Source: Nocardioides marmotae (GTDB lineage: Bacteria > Actinomycetota > Actinomycetes > Propionibacteriales > Nocardioidaceae). From it: DNA of 64,000 nucleotides. The notes beneath the pieces were generated by a model. That model worked only from the letters and a program-made list of their open reading frames with translations, did not search any database and was not told the DNA's origin. Each line of letters begins with the position of its first letter. The first letter of the stretch is position 1. A program made the translations under genes and the position numbers. The stretch spans positions 992,001 through 1,056,000 of the forward strand of contig NZ_CP053660.1 of NCBI RefSeq assembly GCF_013177455.1, in the 5' to 3' direction. This document shows positions 1-10,667 of the stretch, in pieces.

Positions 1-2
1 TG

Positions 3-935
3 GTCTCCAAGGACCTCCCGCTGCGGATCAAGGCCTCCGCGGTCGGCCTCGGCGCCGAGGAGTACCGCGCGGAGGCGGTCAGCGACTCCGACACCGGCTA
101 CTCCGGGATGGCCGAGCTGGAGGTCACCGCCGGCGAGCTCGACGAGCTGTACGACGACGCCGTGCTCGACCTGGTCGAGGCCCGCGACCTGCCCTGCCAC
201 CAGGGCCTGGTGCTGCTCTCCGACCGCGGCACCGCGCTCGGGCGGGTCGGCCCCGACAAGCGGGTCCACCTCGTCCGCGGCGACCGCGAGGCGTTCGGCA
301 TCCACGGCCGCTCCGCCGAGCAGCGGATCGCGCTGGAGCTGCTGCTCGACCCCGAGGTCGGCATCGTCTCCCTCGGCGGGCGGGCCGGCACCGGCAAGTC
401 CGCGATGGCGCTGTGCGCCGGCCTGGAGGCGGTCCTCGAGCGCGGCCAGCACAAGAAGGTCGTGGTCTTCCGGCCGCTGTTCGCCGTCGGCGGTCAGGAG
501 CTGGGCTACCTGCCCGGCTCGGAGGCCGAGAAGATGGGCCCCTGGGCCCAGGCGGTCTTCGACACCCTCGGCGCGATGACCTCGAAGGAGGTCATCGAGG
601 AGGTCCTCGACCGCGGGATGCTCGAGGTGCTGCCGCTGACCCACATCCGCGGCCGGTCCCTCCACGACGCGTTCGTCATCGTCGACGAGGCCCAGTCGCT
701 GGAGCGCAACGTGCTGCTGACGGTGCTCTCGCGGATCGGCGCGAACTCCAAGGTCGTCCTCACCCACGACGTGGCCCAGCGCGACAACCTCCGGGTGGGC
801 CGGCACGACGGCGTCGTGGCGGTGATCGAGAAGCTCAAGGGCCACCCGCTGTTCGCCCACGTGACCCTCACCCGCTCCGAGCGCTCGCCGATCGCGGCGC
901 TGGTGACCGAGATGCTGGAGAACGTCACGCTGTAG
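3..935 (+). CDS. PhoH family ATPase, 3' part (5' end outside window)
   Basis: The reading frame is open from the first bases of the window, so the true start lies upstream; 310 residues are present. The visible part is the PhoH ATPase domain: Walker [10 protein letters not shown] about 130 residues in, Walker [11 protein letters not shown], and the C-terminal HDVAQRDN region typical of PhoH proteins. The first visible residues ([11 protein letters not shown]) resemble the end of the PIN domain that precedes PhoH in the PhoH2/YlaK type, so the full protein is probably a PIN-PhoH fusion, a putative ATP-dependent RNA-processing enzyme. It stops at TAG 933-935, just before a short repeat array and a strong hairpin. 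Confidence 0.9.
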   Translation, partial: VSKDLPLRIKASAVGLGAEEYRAEAVSDSDTGYSGMAELEVTAGELDELYDDAVLDLVEARDLPCHQGLVLLSDRGTALGRVGPDKRVHLVRGDREAFGIHGRSAEQRIALELLLDPEVGIVSLGGRAGTGKSAMALCAGLEAVLERGQHKKVVVFRPLFAVGGQELGYLPGSEAEKMGPWAQAVFDTLGAMTSKEVIEEVLDRGMLEVLPLTHIRGRSLHDAFVIVDEAQSLERNVLLTVLSRIGANSKVVLTHDVAQRDNLRVGRHDGVVAVIEKLKGHPLFAHVTLTRSERSPIAALVTEMLENVTL

Positions 936-936
936 C

Positions 937-1006
937 CATCGGTCAGGGGCATCGGATAGGGGATCGGCCAGGGCATCGGATAGGGGATCGGATAGGTCAT
1001 CGGTCA
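937..1006. repeat. Degenerate short tandem repeat after phoH
   Basis: About six imperfect copies of an 11-13 base unit (ATCGGATAGGGG and variants such as ATCGGTCAGGGG and ATCGGCCAGGG) follow the phoH stop codon directly. No gene is supported here; minus-strand frames read as low-complexity Tyr/Pro/Met peptides, which is simply the repeat. Function unknown. Confidence 0.75.
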
Positions 1007-1028
1007 CGTCCGGTCTGGACCACTGGGG

Positions 1029-1070
1029 CCGGCGGGGCGGGTGTGGCTCGTGTGCCACCCGCCCCGCCGG
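1029..1070. terminator. Perfect 15-bp GC hairpin, probable phoH terminator
   Basis: The left arm (1029-1043, CCGGCGGGGCGGGTG) pairs perfectly with the right arm (1056-1070) around a 12-base loop. There is no T-tract, as is common in actinobacteria. Its place between the phoH repeat and the leader of the next gene suits a terminator. Confidence 0.65.
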
Positions 1071-1150
1071 ATCGCGGAATCCGCCGGCGGGCCGCTTTTG
1101 CGGGGCCCATGGGTCTCGGGCAAGGTGGCCCGGGTCAGTTGCCTCTACCC
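1071..1150 (+). promoter_or_regulatory. Possible ydaO-type (c-di-AMP) riboswitch leader
   Basis: The leader of the following cell-wall gene contains, in order, AATCCGCC, a GC hairpin, GGGGCCCATGGGTCT, a GGGCAAGG block and GGGTCAGTTGCCTCTACCC. The order and wording resemble the ydaO (c-di-AMP) riboswitch, which in actinobacteria often precedes Rpf and other peptidoglycan hydrolase genes. The match is from memory and imperfect; a covariance-model search would decide. Confidence 0.35.
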
Positions 1151-1165
1151 GTGGGTGTCCCTCTC

Positions 1166-1909
1166 TTGTCCAAGCACGTCAAGCACGTCCCGAAGCACCG
1201 CGGCTCCGCCGAGCCCCGGCTCTCCCGGGCCCCCCGACAGGCCCTGCGCACCACCGCACTGCTCTCCGGCGTCGCCGTCGCCACGACCGGCGCGGCCATC
1301 GCCAGCGGCGTCGTCCACGAGCCGCCCGCCGTCAGCGCCACGGTCACCGCCGCAACCGGCGACGTGGCCTCGGTGGCCGACGCCCGGCTGACCGGGGCGA
1401 CCACCACCGACGTCCGCACCGACCCGGCCGACCGCACCGACGCGGCGGACTCGGCCGATCGGGGCGGCCTGGGCGACCTGGGCGACCGCGCCGAGCCCGC
1501 GAGCCGGTCCTCGGACCGGCGCGAGCAGGCCGACCCGGCCAAGCAGGCGACCCTCACCCAGGGCATGGGCCGCGGGGCCACCCAGGCGATCACCCGCTCC
1601 CAGGACCTCTCCGAGGCCGACCCCCGCGACATCGCGCGGGCGATGCTGCCCGAGTTCGGCTTCGGCGCCGACCAGTTCTCCTGCCTGGACTCGCTGTGGG
1701 TCAGCGAGAGCGACTGGCGCATCGACGCCGACAACCCCACCTCCTCGGCGTACGGCATCCCGCAGGCGCTCACCCAGCTGCACGACCTGCCGGCCGACTA
1801 CATGACCTCCGCGGCCTCGCAGATCCGGTGGGGCCTGGGCTACATCCGCGACGCCTACGGGTCGCCGTGCAACGCCTGGTCCTTCAAGCAGGGCCACAAC
1901 TGGTACTGA
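1166..1909 (+). CDS. Secreted transglycosylase-like protein
   Basis: About 247 residues. An Ala-rich hydrophobic segment after a basic stretch (ALRTTALLSGVAVATTGAAI) looks like a signal peptide or anchor. A long Asp/Ala/Arg-rich linker follows, and the last ~85 residues form a lysozyme-like lytic transglycosylase domain: LWVSESDWR (likely catalytic Glu), SSAYGIPQAL, QIRWGLGYI, YGSPCNAWSF and a terminal Trp-Tyr. Such proteins cleave peptidoglycan outside the membrane. The start is uncertain: TTG at 1166 gives MSKHVKHVPKH, a basic N-terminus as expected; GTG at 1151 is in frame. Neither has a clear ribosome site, consistent with a structured regulatory leader. Confidence 0.85.
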   Translation: MSKHVKHVPKHRGSAEPRLSRAPRQALRTTALLSGVAVATTGAAIASGVVHEPPAVSATVTAATGDVASVADARLTGATTTDVRTDPADRTDAADSADRGGLGDLGDRAEPASRSSDRREQADPAKQATLTQGMGRGATQAITRSQDLSEADPRDIARAMLPEFGFGADQFSCLDSLWVSESDWRIDADNPTSSAYGIPQALTQLHDLPADYMTSAASQIRWGLGYIRDAYGSPCNAWSFKQGHNWY

Positions 1910-1937
1910 CCGCTGTGGCGGTCGTCCTGGCGGCCGG

Positions 1938-2225
1938 TCAGTAGCCGGGCGGCGAGGGCGCTGCGGTGCGCGACCCGGTGTTCACCGCGATGTCGGCGAG
2001 CATCCGCAGCGTCTGCTCGAACCACCCGAAGAGCACCCACATGAGCAGGGCGCACAGGCTCGAGCCGACCAGCACCATGAGCCCGACGAGGACGCCCGAC
2101 ACCTCGCCGCTGAGGAGCCCACCGAGGACCCCGAAGGCCCCCAGGAGCGCGAACCCTGCGACGGCGACCCACTTGACGGTCCCGATGGTGGTCGCGACCA
2201 GGTTGGCTGCTGCTGGATTGTTCAC
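1938..2225 (-). CDS. Small membrane protein, unknown function
   Basis: 95 residues from GTG at 2225, preceded by a GGGGGA purine run. Three hydrophobic stretches are visible (about residues 18-38, 42-56 and 56-70). The tail is short and Pro/Ser-rich. I do not recognise a family. It is convergent with the transglycosylase gene, 28 bases away, and lies downstream of the fumC hairpin on the same strand, so it is probably its own unit. Confidence 0.65.
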   Translation of the reverse strand: MNNPAAANLVATTIGTVKWVAVAGFALLGAFGVLGGLLSGEVSGVLVGLMVLVGSSLCALLMWVLFGWFEQTLRMLADIAVNTGSRTAAPSPPGY

Positions 2226-2354
2226 TCTCGTCCCCCGGAACGGTGTCGTGGCCCGGCCGCGCCTGGGCCGGTTCCCGCGGCACGCTAGGGGACGAACGCG
2301 GGGCTTGTTCGCGGTTCCCGGTCTGGCCGCGTATCTCGGGCCGAGAGCAATGGT

Positions 2355-2400
2355 CTCGTGATGCCCAGCGTGCGCCCTGGCGCACGCTCGGCATCACGAG
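2355..2400. terminator. 46-bp near-perfect palindrome downstream of fumC
   Basis: Two 22-base arms (2355-2376 and 2379-2400) match at 21 of 22 positions around a 2-base centre. It begins 15 bases beyond the fumC stop codon. Most likely it is the fumC terminator, though it is longer than needed for that. Confidence 0.7.
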
Positions 2401-2415
2401 CGCCGGTGGAGGCGC

Positions 2416-3813
2416 TCAGGGGTGGGTCATCGACTCCACGTCGAGCGCCTCGTCCAGCTGCTCCTCGGTGAGCTCGCCGCGCTCGACGAACCCCATCCGC
2501 AGGACCGTCTCGCGGATGGTCGCGCCGTCGGCGAGGGCCTGCTTGGCGATTTTCGCGGCGGACTCGTAGCCGATGTGCTTGTTCAGCGGCGTCACGACCG
2601 ACGGCGAGGACTCCGCGTACTGCCGCATCCGGTCGGCGTCGGCGGTGATCCCGTCGACGCAGCGCTGCGCGAGCACGGTGGAGGACGTCGCCAGCAGCCG
2701 CACCGACTCCAGCACGTTGCGCGCCATCACCGGCATCGCGACGTTGAGCTCGAAGCTGCCGCTCGCGCCGGCGAACCCGACGGCCGCGTCGTTGCCGATC
2801 ACCTGGGCGCACACCATGAGCGTCGCCTCGGGCAGGACCGGGTTGACCTTGCCGGGCATGATGCTCGACCCCGGCTGGAGGTCGGGCAGGTGGATCTCGG
2901 CCAGCCCGGTCGTCGGGCCCGAGGACATCCAGCGCAGGTCGTTGCAGATCTTGGTCAGGCCGACCGCGATCGTCCGCAGGACCCCGGAGAGCTCGACGAG
3001 GGAGTCACGGGTGCCCTGGGCCTCGAAGTGGTTGCGGGCCTCGGTGAACGGCTGGCCGGTGCGCTCCGCGAGCACGTCGATGACGCGGGCGGCGAACCCG
3101 GGCGGGGTGTTGATGCCGGTGCCGACGGCGGTGCCGCCCAGCGGCAGCTCGCGGACGCGGGGGAGGACCGACTCCAGCCGCTCGGCGGCGTACCGCACGG
3201 TCGCGGCGTAGCCGGAGAACTCCTGGCCCAGCATCACCGGGGTGGCGTCCATCAGGTGCGTGCGCCCGGACTTCACCAGGCCGCCGAACTCCTCGGCCTT
3301 GGCCTCCAGGCTGCTCCCCAGCACGTCGAGCGCCGGCAGCAGCTGGTCGACGACGGCCAGTGCGGCCGCGACGTGGATCGCGGTGGGGAAGGTGTCGTTG
3401 CTGGACTGGCTGGCGTTGACGTGGTCGTTGGGGTGCACGTCGGTGCCGGCGCGGGAGGCCAGCGAGGCGATGACCTCGTTGGCGTTCATGTTCGAGCTGG
3501 TGCCCGAGCCGGTCTGGAAGACGTCGACGGGGAACTCCGCGTCGTGCCGGCCCTCGGCGACCTCGCTCGCGGCGGCCACGATCGCGTCGGCGTGCGCGGC
3601 GTCGAGGACGCCCAGCTCGCCGTTGGTCGTGGCGGCTGCTGCCTTGACCAGGCCGATCGCGTGGATCAGGGCCGGCTCGATGGGCGTGCCGGAGATCGGG
3701 AAGTTCTCGACGGCGCGTTGGGTCTGGGCCCGCCACAGGGCGTCGCGAGGCACCTGGACCTCGCCCATGCTGTCGCGCTCGGTGCGGAACTTGGGCTGCT
3801 GCTGGTCGCTCAC
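2416..3813 (-). CDS. fumC: Class II fumarate hydratase
   Basis: 465 residues from GTG at 3813, the normal FumC length. It interconverts fumarate and malate in the TCA cycle without an Fe-S cluster. Visible family motifs are [13 protein letters not shown], the [16 protein letters not shown] block and the superfamily signature [11 protein letters not shown]. The GTG start overlaps the TGA of the upstream SpeE-like gene by 4 bases, suggesting translational coupling. A class I fumarase lies about 1.1 kb away on the same strand (4947-6635), so both enzyme types are encoded nearly side by side. Confidence 0.97.
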   Translation of the reverse strand: MSDQQQPKFRTERDSMGEVQVPRDALWRAQTQRAVENFPISGTPIEPALIHAIGLVKAAAATTNGELGVLDAAHADAIVAAASEVAEGRHDAEFPVDVFQTGSGTSSNMNANEVIASLASRAGTDVHPNDHVNASQSSNDTFPTAIHVAAALAVVDQLLPALDVLGSSLEAKAEEFGGLVKSGRTHLMDATPVMLGQEFSGYAATVRYAAERLESVLPRVRELPLGGTAVGTGINTPPGFAARVIDVLAERTGQPFTEARNHFEAQGTRDSLVELSGVLRTIAVGLTKICNDLRWMSSGPTTGLAEIHLPDLQPGSSIMPGKVNPVLPEATLMVCAQVIGNDAAVGFAGASGSFELNVAMPVMARNVLESVRLLATSSTVLAQRCVDGITADADRMRQYAESSPSVVTPLNKHIGYESAAKIAKQALADGATIRETVLRMGFVERGELTEEQLDEALDVESMTHP

Positions 3814-4505
3814 GCGGGGCCCGGTACCCGTGCGACGTAGAGCCAATAGTGCTCCTCGCGCTCCTGGAGCCGGACCGGGTGGGGGTGCGCCTCCGCGGCG
3901 CCGAACGCCGCCGCCATCGCCGCCTCCAGCTCCGGTGCCTGCGCCGCCGACCACACCACGAGCACCCCGCCGGGCCGCAGCGCCGCGCGGGCGGTGCGCA
4001 GGAACGGCTCGCGGTAGAGCGCGGCGTTCGCGTCGTGCACGAGGAAGCCCGGGCCGTTGTCGACGTCCAGCAGCACCAGGTCGTACGACGCCGGGCGGGC
4101 CTCGGCGAGCGCGACGGCCACGTCGGCGACGACGACCTGCACCCGCTCGTCGGCGAGCAGGGCCGGGCCGTGGGGGACCGTCCCGTCCCGCATCCACCCG
4201 ACGAGCGCCTCCTCGATCTCGACGACCGCGCAGCGCTCGACGCGGCTGTCGGCCAGGACCTCGTGCATGGTGAAGCCGAGCCCGAGTCCGCCCACGACGA
4301 CCGCCCGCGGCCGCTCGACCTGCGCGAGCGCCGCCGTCGCCAGTGCCCGCTCGGTGCTGGTCTCGAGGGTGTCCATCACGAAGACGCCGTTGACCCGCAG
4401 CTCCAGCACGCTCGGCCCTCGCTCGGTGTGCCGCTCGCGGAGCACGACCTCGCCCCGCGGGGACTCCGCGCGGACCACGTCGACGTGCTCGTCGGGGTTC
4501 GACAT
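3810..4505 (-). CDS. Spermidine synthase-like methyltransferase-fold protein
   Basis: 231 residues from ATG at 4505, chosen because GAGGAG lies about 11 bases upstream; an in-frame extension to 4649 lacks such support. The fold is the SAM-binding Rossmann type of spermidine synthases: GGLGLGF nucleotide loop, acidic VVEIEE strand end, and [18 protein letters not shown], which resembles the SpeE active-site region. The N-terminal beta domain of full SpeE is largely missing. Actinobacterial members of this kind are often annotated as spermidine synthase without proof, so the true substrate is unknown. It overlaps fumC by 4 bases. Confidence 0.75.
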   Translation of the reverse strand: MSNPDEHVDVVRAESPRGEVVLRERHTERGPSVLELRVNGVFVMDTLETSTERALATAALAQVERPRAVVVGGLGLGFTMHEVLADSRVERCAVVEIEEALVGWMRDGTVPHGPALLADERVQVVVADVAVALAEARPASYDLVLLDVDNGPGFLVHDANAALYREPFLRTARAALRPGGVLVVWSAAQAPELEAAMAAAFGAAEAHPHPVRLQEREEHYWLYVARVPGPA

Positions 4506-4666
4506 CGCCGCGCGTCGCTCCTCGGCCGGTCGCTCCTCGTGCCATGCGGGCCCGGCCGGCCGCGCACGCACGCTCACCTCAGCAGACATCGTGGCACGAG
4601 CACCTGCCGGCCACCTGCTGATCCGCGCTCCATCGGGTACCGGGCGCACCGACCCGAAGGAGAATC

Positions 4667-4867
4667 ATGAGCGAGAACAAGGACCAGTCCGAGGGCCAGG
4701 TCTCCGAGGCCGCCTCGATGGACGCCGATGCCCAGGACCAGCCGATCTCGGACGACCAGGGTGTCGCCGGCAACCCCGACCAGCCGCACGGTGCGGGCGG
4801 GGAGGGCGTCGAGGCCGGCCCCAACGCCAAGCCCCGGGCCAACGTGGAGTCGAACAGCGAGGACTGA
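4667..4867 (+). CDS. Small acidic disordered protein
   Basis: 66 residues, rich in Asp, Glu, Gln, Ser and Gly, with no hydrophobic core, so probably intrinsically disordered. The ATG is preceded by an excellent ribosome site (GAAGGAGAATC), and a strong terminator follows 17 bases after the stop, which together support a real gene. It is divergent from the SpeE-like gene. No family recognised; stress-related hydrophilic proteins can look like this, but that is a guess. Confidence 0.7.
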   Translation: MSENKDQSEGQVSEAASMDADAQDQPISDDQGVAGNPDQPHGAGGEGVEAGPNAKPRANVESNSED

Positions 4868-4884
4868 CCCTCGACCACGACCGC

Positions 4885-4918
4885 CAGGGCGGCGACCCCC
4901 ACGGGGGTCGCCGCCCTG
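4885..4918. terminator. Bidirectional hairpin terminator
   Basis: The 16-base arms 4885-4900 and 4903-4918 are perfectly complementary around a 2-base centre and lie between convergent genes. The core GGGCGGCGACC / GGTCGCCGCCC, followed by TGTTGC, is nearly the same as the hairpin at 17294-17320. Confidence 0.85.
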
Positions 4919-4946
4919 TTGCTGCGTCAGCGGCGGTCCTGCTGCC

Positions 4947-6635
<1,689 letters not shown>

Positions 6636-6785
6636 GAGCGCTCAGCGTAGACCGCCAGGGCCGTTGGTCCGACGTCGGGAGTTCATGGGCCGGTCCGGTC
6701 GGGGCCGCGGGATAGTAACGTCCACGACGGTCGTGCCCACAAGGGTGCGCGAGGCGCGACTGCGCCCCGCCTCAGGAGGTTAGAC

Positions 6786-7904
6786 GTGAAGGTTCGTAAG
6801 TGGTTGGTCGTGCTCGCCGCGACGTCGGCGCTGGCGGCATGTGCGCCGCCGGCAGACGACGATGAGGGCGACTCCGGAAACGGCGGCACCGACGCCGCCG
6901 CCGCGACGTCCGCGGAGGACTTCGGCGGCATGGAGGGTCTCATCGAGGCCGCCCAGGAGGAGGGCGAGCTCAACGTGATCGCGCTTCCCCCGGACTGGGC
7001 GAACTACGGCGAGATCATCAAGGCGTTCGAGGAGAAGTACGACATCAAGGTGAACTCGGCCCAGCCGGACGCCGCGAGCCAGGACGAGATCAACGCGGCC
7101 AACCAGCTCAAGGGCACCGACCGCGCGCCGGACGTCTTCGACCTCAGCCAGTCGGTGGCGCTCGCCAACACCGACATGTACGCGCCCTACCAGGTCGAGA
7201 CGTTCGACGAGATCCCCGAGGAGTTCAAGGACGCCGACGGCACCTGGGTCAACGACTACGGGGGCTTCATGTCGGTCGGCTACGACGCCGACGTGGTGCC
7301 GGAGATCGACTCGCTGGAGGACCTGCTCGGTCCGGAGTTCCGCGGCAAGGTCGCCCTCAACGGCGACCCGACCCAGGCCGGCGCCGCGTTCAGCGGCGTG
7401 GTCATGGCCTCGCTCGCCAACGGCGGCACGGCCGACGACATCGCCCCGGGCGTCGACTTCTTCAAGCGGCTGAAGGCGGCCGGCAACTTCCTTCCCGTCG
7501 ACCCGACGCCGGCCACCATCGCCTCGGGCCAGACCCCGGTCGTCATCGACTGGGACTACCTCAACGCCGTCGAGTCCCAGAAGCTCGACAGCTGGGAGGT
7601 CTTCGTGCCGGAGGACGCCGTCGTCGCCGGCTACTACTTCCAGGCGATCAACAAGGACGCGCCGAACCCCGCGGCCGCCCGGCTCTGGCAGGAGTTCCTC
7701 TACAGCGACGAGGGCCAGAACCTCTGGCTCGCCGGCGGTGCCCGACCGGTCCGCGCCGAGGCGATGGCCGAGGCCGGCACGATCGACACCGAGCTCTACG
7801 ACGCGCTGCCCGAGGTCACCGGTGACCCGGTGATCCCGACCAATGAGCAGACCGAGTCGATGGCGGCGTACCTCGCCGACAACTGGGCGAAGGCAATCGG
7901 CTGA
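6786..7904 (+). CDS. ABC importer substrate-binding lipoprotein (PotD/FbpA-like)
   Basis: 372 residues from GTG at 6786, with an ideal CAGGAGG ribosome site. The signal peptide ends in the lipobox LAAC, so the mature protein is membrane-anchored, followed by an Asp/Gly/Thr-rich linker. The body is a type II periplasmic-binding fold of the extracellular-solute-binding family that includes polyamine, iron and 2-aminoethylphosphonate binders (ELNVIALPPDWANY near the start, LLGPEFRGKVAL mid-protein). It is the first gene of a four-gene importer operon ending at 10666. The ligand cannot be assigned from sequence. Confidence 0.88.
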   Translation: MKVRKWLVVLAATSALAACAPPADDDEGDSGNGGTDAAAATSAEDFGGMEGLIEAAQEEGELNVIALPPDWANYGEIIKAFEEKYDIKVNSAQPDAASQDEINAANQLKGTDRAPDVFDLSQSVALANTDMYAPYQVETFDEIPEEFKDADGTWVNDYGGFMSVGYDADVVPEIDSLEDLLGPEFRGKVALNGDPTQAGAAFSGVVMASLANGGTADDIAPGVDFFKRLKAAGNFLPVDPTPATIASGQTPVVIDWDYLNAVESQKLDSWEVFVPEDAVVAGYYFQAINKDAPNPAAARLWQEFLYSDEGQNLWLAGGARPVRAEAMAEAGTIDTELYDALPEVTGDPVIPTNEQTESMAAYLADNWAKAIG

Positions 7905-8812
7905 GCACCGTAGCCCCCGTCACCGGCACGTCGGGTACGACGTCCGGTGCACCGCGGTCGGCCCGGCGCGCGAGCGTCGGGCCGGCCGTCGGCCTGCTCC
8001 CGTTCCTGGTCTACGTCGCGATCTTCCTGGTCGTCCCGACCGTGACCGTGCTCGTCGGCGCCTTCTCCGGCGAGGGCGGCGGCTTCACGCTGGACCGGAT
8101 CAAGGCGCTCGGCGAGGAGACGCCGCTGCGCGCGCTGCGCGAGAGCGTCCTGCTGTCGCTGATCTCCGCGGCGATCGGCGCCGTCCTCGGTGCGGTGCTC
8201 GCCCAGCTGGTGCTCAGCGCCCCGCCGACCAGCATCACGCGCCGCGTGGTCACCTCGCTGTGCGGCGTGCTCGCGCAGTTCGGCGGCGTCACCCTGGCCT
8301 TCGCCTGGCTGGCGACCCTGGGCTTCAGCGGCCTGCTGACCGACCTGCTCGCCCGCACCATCGGCACCTCCGAGGCCGGCTTCCCGTGGCTCTATGAGCT
8401 CCCGGGGCTGGTGCTGGTCTACACCTACTTCCAGATCCCGCTCATGGTGATCGTCTTCCTCCCCGCCCTCGAGGGGCTGCGCCCGCAGTGGCGCGAGGCT
8501 GCGGTCAACCTCGGCGCCACCCCGTGGCAGTACTGGACGCGCGTGGCGATCCCGCTGCTGCGTCCGGCGTTCCTCGGCTCGGCGCTGCTGCTCTTCGCCA
8601 ACGCCTTCGCCGCCTACGCCACCGCCGCCGCGCTGATCAGCCAGGGCTCGCCGATCACTCCGCTGCTGATCCGCTCGGCGCTGACCTCGGAGATCGTCCT
8701 GGGCCAGCAGGACTTCGGCTTCGCGCTCGCCCTGGAGATGGTCGTGGTCGTCGCGATCGTCATGGCGCTCTACGCCTGGCTGCTGCGACGTACGTCGAGG
8801 TGGCTGCGGTGA
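7901..8812 (+). CDS. ABC importer permease, subunit 1
   Basis: 303 residues if translation starts at CTG 7901. That start makes a 4-base CTGA overlap with the lipoprotein stop and has GCGAAGG 7 bases upstream. The next start-like codon, GTG 8042, would cut off the first membrane helix (GLLPFLVYVAIFLVVP), so a CTG start is the best reading. About six helices follow. The permease loop that contacts the ATPase is EAAVNLGATPWQYWTRVAIPLLRP. It overlaps the next permease by 4 bases (GTGA). Confidence 0.85.
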   Translation: MSTVAPVTGTSGTTSGAPRSARRASVGPAVGLLPFLVYVAIFLVVPTVTVLVGAFSGEGGGFTLDRIKALGEETPLRALRESVLLSLISAAIGAVLGAVLAQLVLSAPPTSITRRVVTSLCGVLAQFGGVTLAFAWLATLGFSGLLTDLLARTIGTSEAGFPWLYELPGLVLVYTYFQIPLMVIVFLPALEGLRPQWREAAVNLGATPWQYWTRVAIPLLRPAFLGSALLLFANAFAAYATAAALISQGSPITPLLIRSALTSEIVLGQQDFGFALALEMVVVVAIVMALYAWLLRRTSRWLR

Positions 8813-9588
8813 GCGCCGTCGTGGGCCGCACGGTCCGCTACCTGCTCCTGCTCGCGTTCGCGGCGTTCTTCCTGCTGCCGCTGGTCGCGCTGCTCGACTT
8901 CAGCATCACCGACCCGCGCACGGGGGAGCGCACCGGCACGGCGTGGGCCTCGCTGGTCGAGGACCCGACCCTGACCGAGGCGATCCGCACCTCGCTGACG
9001 CTCGCGGTGCTCACGGTCGTCGGCATGGTCGTGCTGCTCGTGCCGACGATGGTCTGGGTCCGGCTGCGGATCCCGCGCGCGACCCGCCTGGTGGAGTTCC
9101 TCTGCCTGCTGCCGCTGACGATCCCGGCGCTGGTCATCGTCGTGGGCCTCAGCAACGTCTACGCGTGGGTCGACTACCTCGTCGGCGACTCCCCGCTCAC
9201 CCTGACGTTCATCTACGTCGTGCTGGTACTGCCCTACGCCTACCGCTCGGTCGACGTGGCGCTCTCGGCGATCGACTCCACCACGCTGTCCGAGGCGGCC
9301 CGCTCGCTCGGCGCGGGCTGGACCACCGTGATCATCCGGGTGATCGTGCCGAACATCTGGCCGGGCGTGCTCGGCGCGGCGTTCATCTCGATCGCGCTGG
9401 TGCTCGGGGAGTACACCGTCGCCTCGCTGCTGAACTTCGACACCCTGCCGGTGGTGCTCGTCCTGCTCCAGAAGAGCGACGCCCCGGCCTCGATGGCGGC
9501 CGCGCTCGCCTCGATCCTGTTCGCCGCCCTGCTGCTGGTCGGTCTTTCGCTCCTCGACCGCCGCCGCCCCACCTCCGGGAGGACCTGA
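8809..9588 (+). CDS. ABC importer permease, subunit 2
   Basis: 259 residues from GTG 8809, overlapping the previous stop. This is the PotC-type partner permease with an N-terminal helix, a periplasmic loop (DFSITDPRTGERTG) and five further helices. The cytoplasmic coupling loop is EAARSLGAGWTTVIIRVIVP. Its 4-base overlap with one neighbour and 1-base gap to the ATPase gene imply one mRNA and equal synthesis of the two membrane subunits. Confidence 0.9.
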   Translation: MSAVVGRTVRYLLLLAFAAFFLLPLVALLDFSITDPRTGERTGTAWASLVEDPTLTEAIRTSLTLAVLTVVGMVVLLVPTMVWVRLRIPRATRLVEFLCLLPLTIPALVIVVGLSNVYAWVDYLVGDSPLTLTFIYVVLVLPYAYRSVDVALSAIDSTTLSEAARSLGAGWTTVIIRVIVPNIWPGVLGAAFISIALVLGEYTVASLLNFDTLPVVLVLLQKSDAPASMAAALASILFAALLLVGLSLLDRRRPTSGRT

Positions 9589-9589
9589 G

Positions 9590-10666
9590 ATGGACCCTGA
9601 CAAGGACTCCGAGAAGCGCACGACGACCGCCACCGGGGTGGCCGTCGAGCTGTCCGGGCTGCGCCGTTCCTACGGCGACGTGCACGCCCTCGACGGTCTC
9701 GACCTCAGCCTCGCGCCGGGGGAGATGGTCGTCCTGCTCGGTCCGTCGGGCTGCGGCAAGACCACCGCGCTGCGGATCCTCGCGGGGCTCGAGCGCCCCG
9801 ACGCCGGCTCGGTCTCGGTCGGTGGCCGCGACGTCACCGGCGTCCCGCCGAACAAGCGCGACATGGGCATGGTCTTCCAGGCCTACAGCCTCTTCCCGCA
9901 CCTCACGGTGCTCGACAACGTCGCCTTCGGGCTGAAGCTGCGGGGCCGCTCGCGCGCCGAGCGGCGCCGCCGCGCCGGGGACGTGCTCGACCTCGTCGGG
10001 CTCGGGCAGCACGCCGACCGCTACGCCCACCAGCTCTCCGGCGGTCAGCAGCAGCGCGTCGCGCTGGCCCGGGCGCTCGCCATCGAGCCGGCGGTGCTGC
10101 TGCTCGACGAGCCGCTCTCCGCGCTCGACGCCAAGGTCCGCGTCCAGCTGCGCGACGAGATCCGCCGCGTCCAGCTCGACGTCGGCACCACCACGCTGTT
10201 CGTGACCCACGACCAGGAGGAGGCGCTCGCCGTCGCCGACCGGGTCGGGGTGATGAACGCCGGCCGCCTCGAGCAGATCGCGCCGCCGGCCGAGCTGTAC
10301 GACGCCCCCGCCACGCCCTTCGTCGGCTCGTTCGTCGGGCTGAGCAACCGGCTGCCGGCCAAGGTCGTCGACGGCCGGGCACGGGTGCTCGACGCGACCG
10401 TCGACGTGCTGCCCGGCTCGGCTGCCGGCGGCTCCGGGGTCGCGCTGGTCCGCCCCGAGGCGGTGCGGCTCGAGGCCGACGCCGCGGGGGAGGGCACGGT
10501 GGCCGCGATCGCGTTCCTCGGCCCGGTCTCCCGGGCGTCGGTGAGGCTCGGCGACGGCACGCTGCTCATCGCGCAGCTGCCGAGCTCGCGGGCCGCCGCC
10601 CTCCAGGTCGGGGACCGGGTCCGCATCGGTGTGGAGCCGGTGCCGGTCCTCGTGGTCGCGGACTGA
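9590..10666 (+). CDS. ABC importer ATPase (PotA/FbpC-like)
   Basis: 358 residues. All ATPase motifs are in order: Walker A GPSGCGKTT, Q-loop VFQAYSLFPH, signature LSGGQQQR, Walker B LLLDEPLSALD and H-loop FVTHDQEE. The last ~110 residues form a TOBE-type regulatory domain as in polyamine and iron importers. The ATG is preceded by GGGAGG. It closes the operon begun at 6786 and powers the two permeases. A C-rich tract and a 22-base repeat array follow the stop. Confidence 0.92.
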   Translation: MDPDKDSEKRTTTATGVAVELSGLRRSYGDVHALDGLDLSLAPGEMVVLLGPSGCGKTTALRILAGLERPDAGSVSVGGRDVTGVPPNKRDMGMVFQAYSLFPHLTVLDNVAFGLKLRGRSRAERRRRAGDVLDLVGLGQHADRYAHQLSGGQQQRVALARALAIEPAVLLLDEPLSALDAKVRVQLRDEIRRVQLDVGTTTLFVTHDQEEALAVADRVGVMNAGRLEQIAPPAELYDAPATPFVGSFVGLSNRLPAKVVDGRARVLDATVDVLPGSAAGGSGVALVRPEAVRLEADAAGEGTVAAIAFLGPVSRASVRLGDGTLLIAQLPSSRAAALQVGDRVRIGVEPVPVLVVAD

Positions 10667-10667
10667 C

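Noticed and set aside
413..1909. One long gene from inside phoH to the transglycosylase end
   Set aside because: The first part is another frame of phoH and crosses the terminator and leader; only the part from about 1151-1166 shows family similarity.
2416..4545. A 709-residue form of FumC
   Set aside because: The upstream 240 residues are low-complexity and antisense-frame readings of the SpeE-like gene; FumC similarity starts at GTG 3813.
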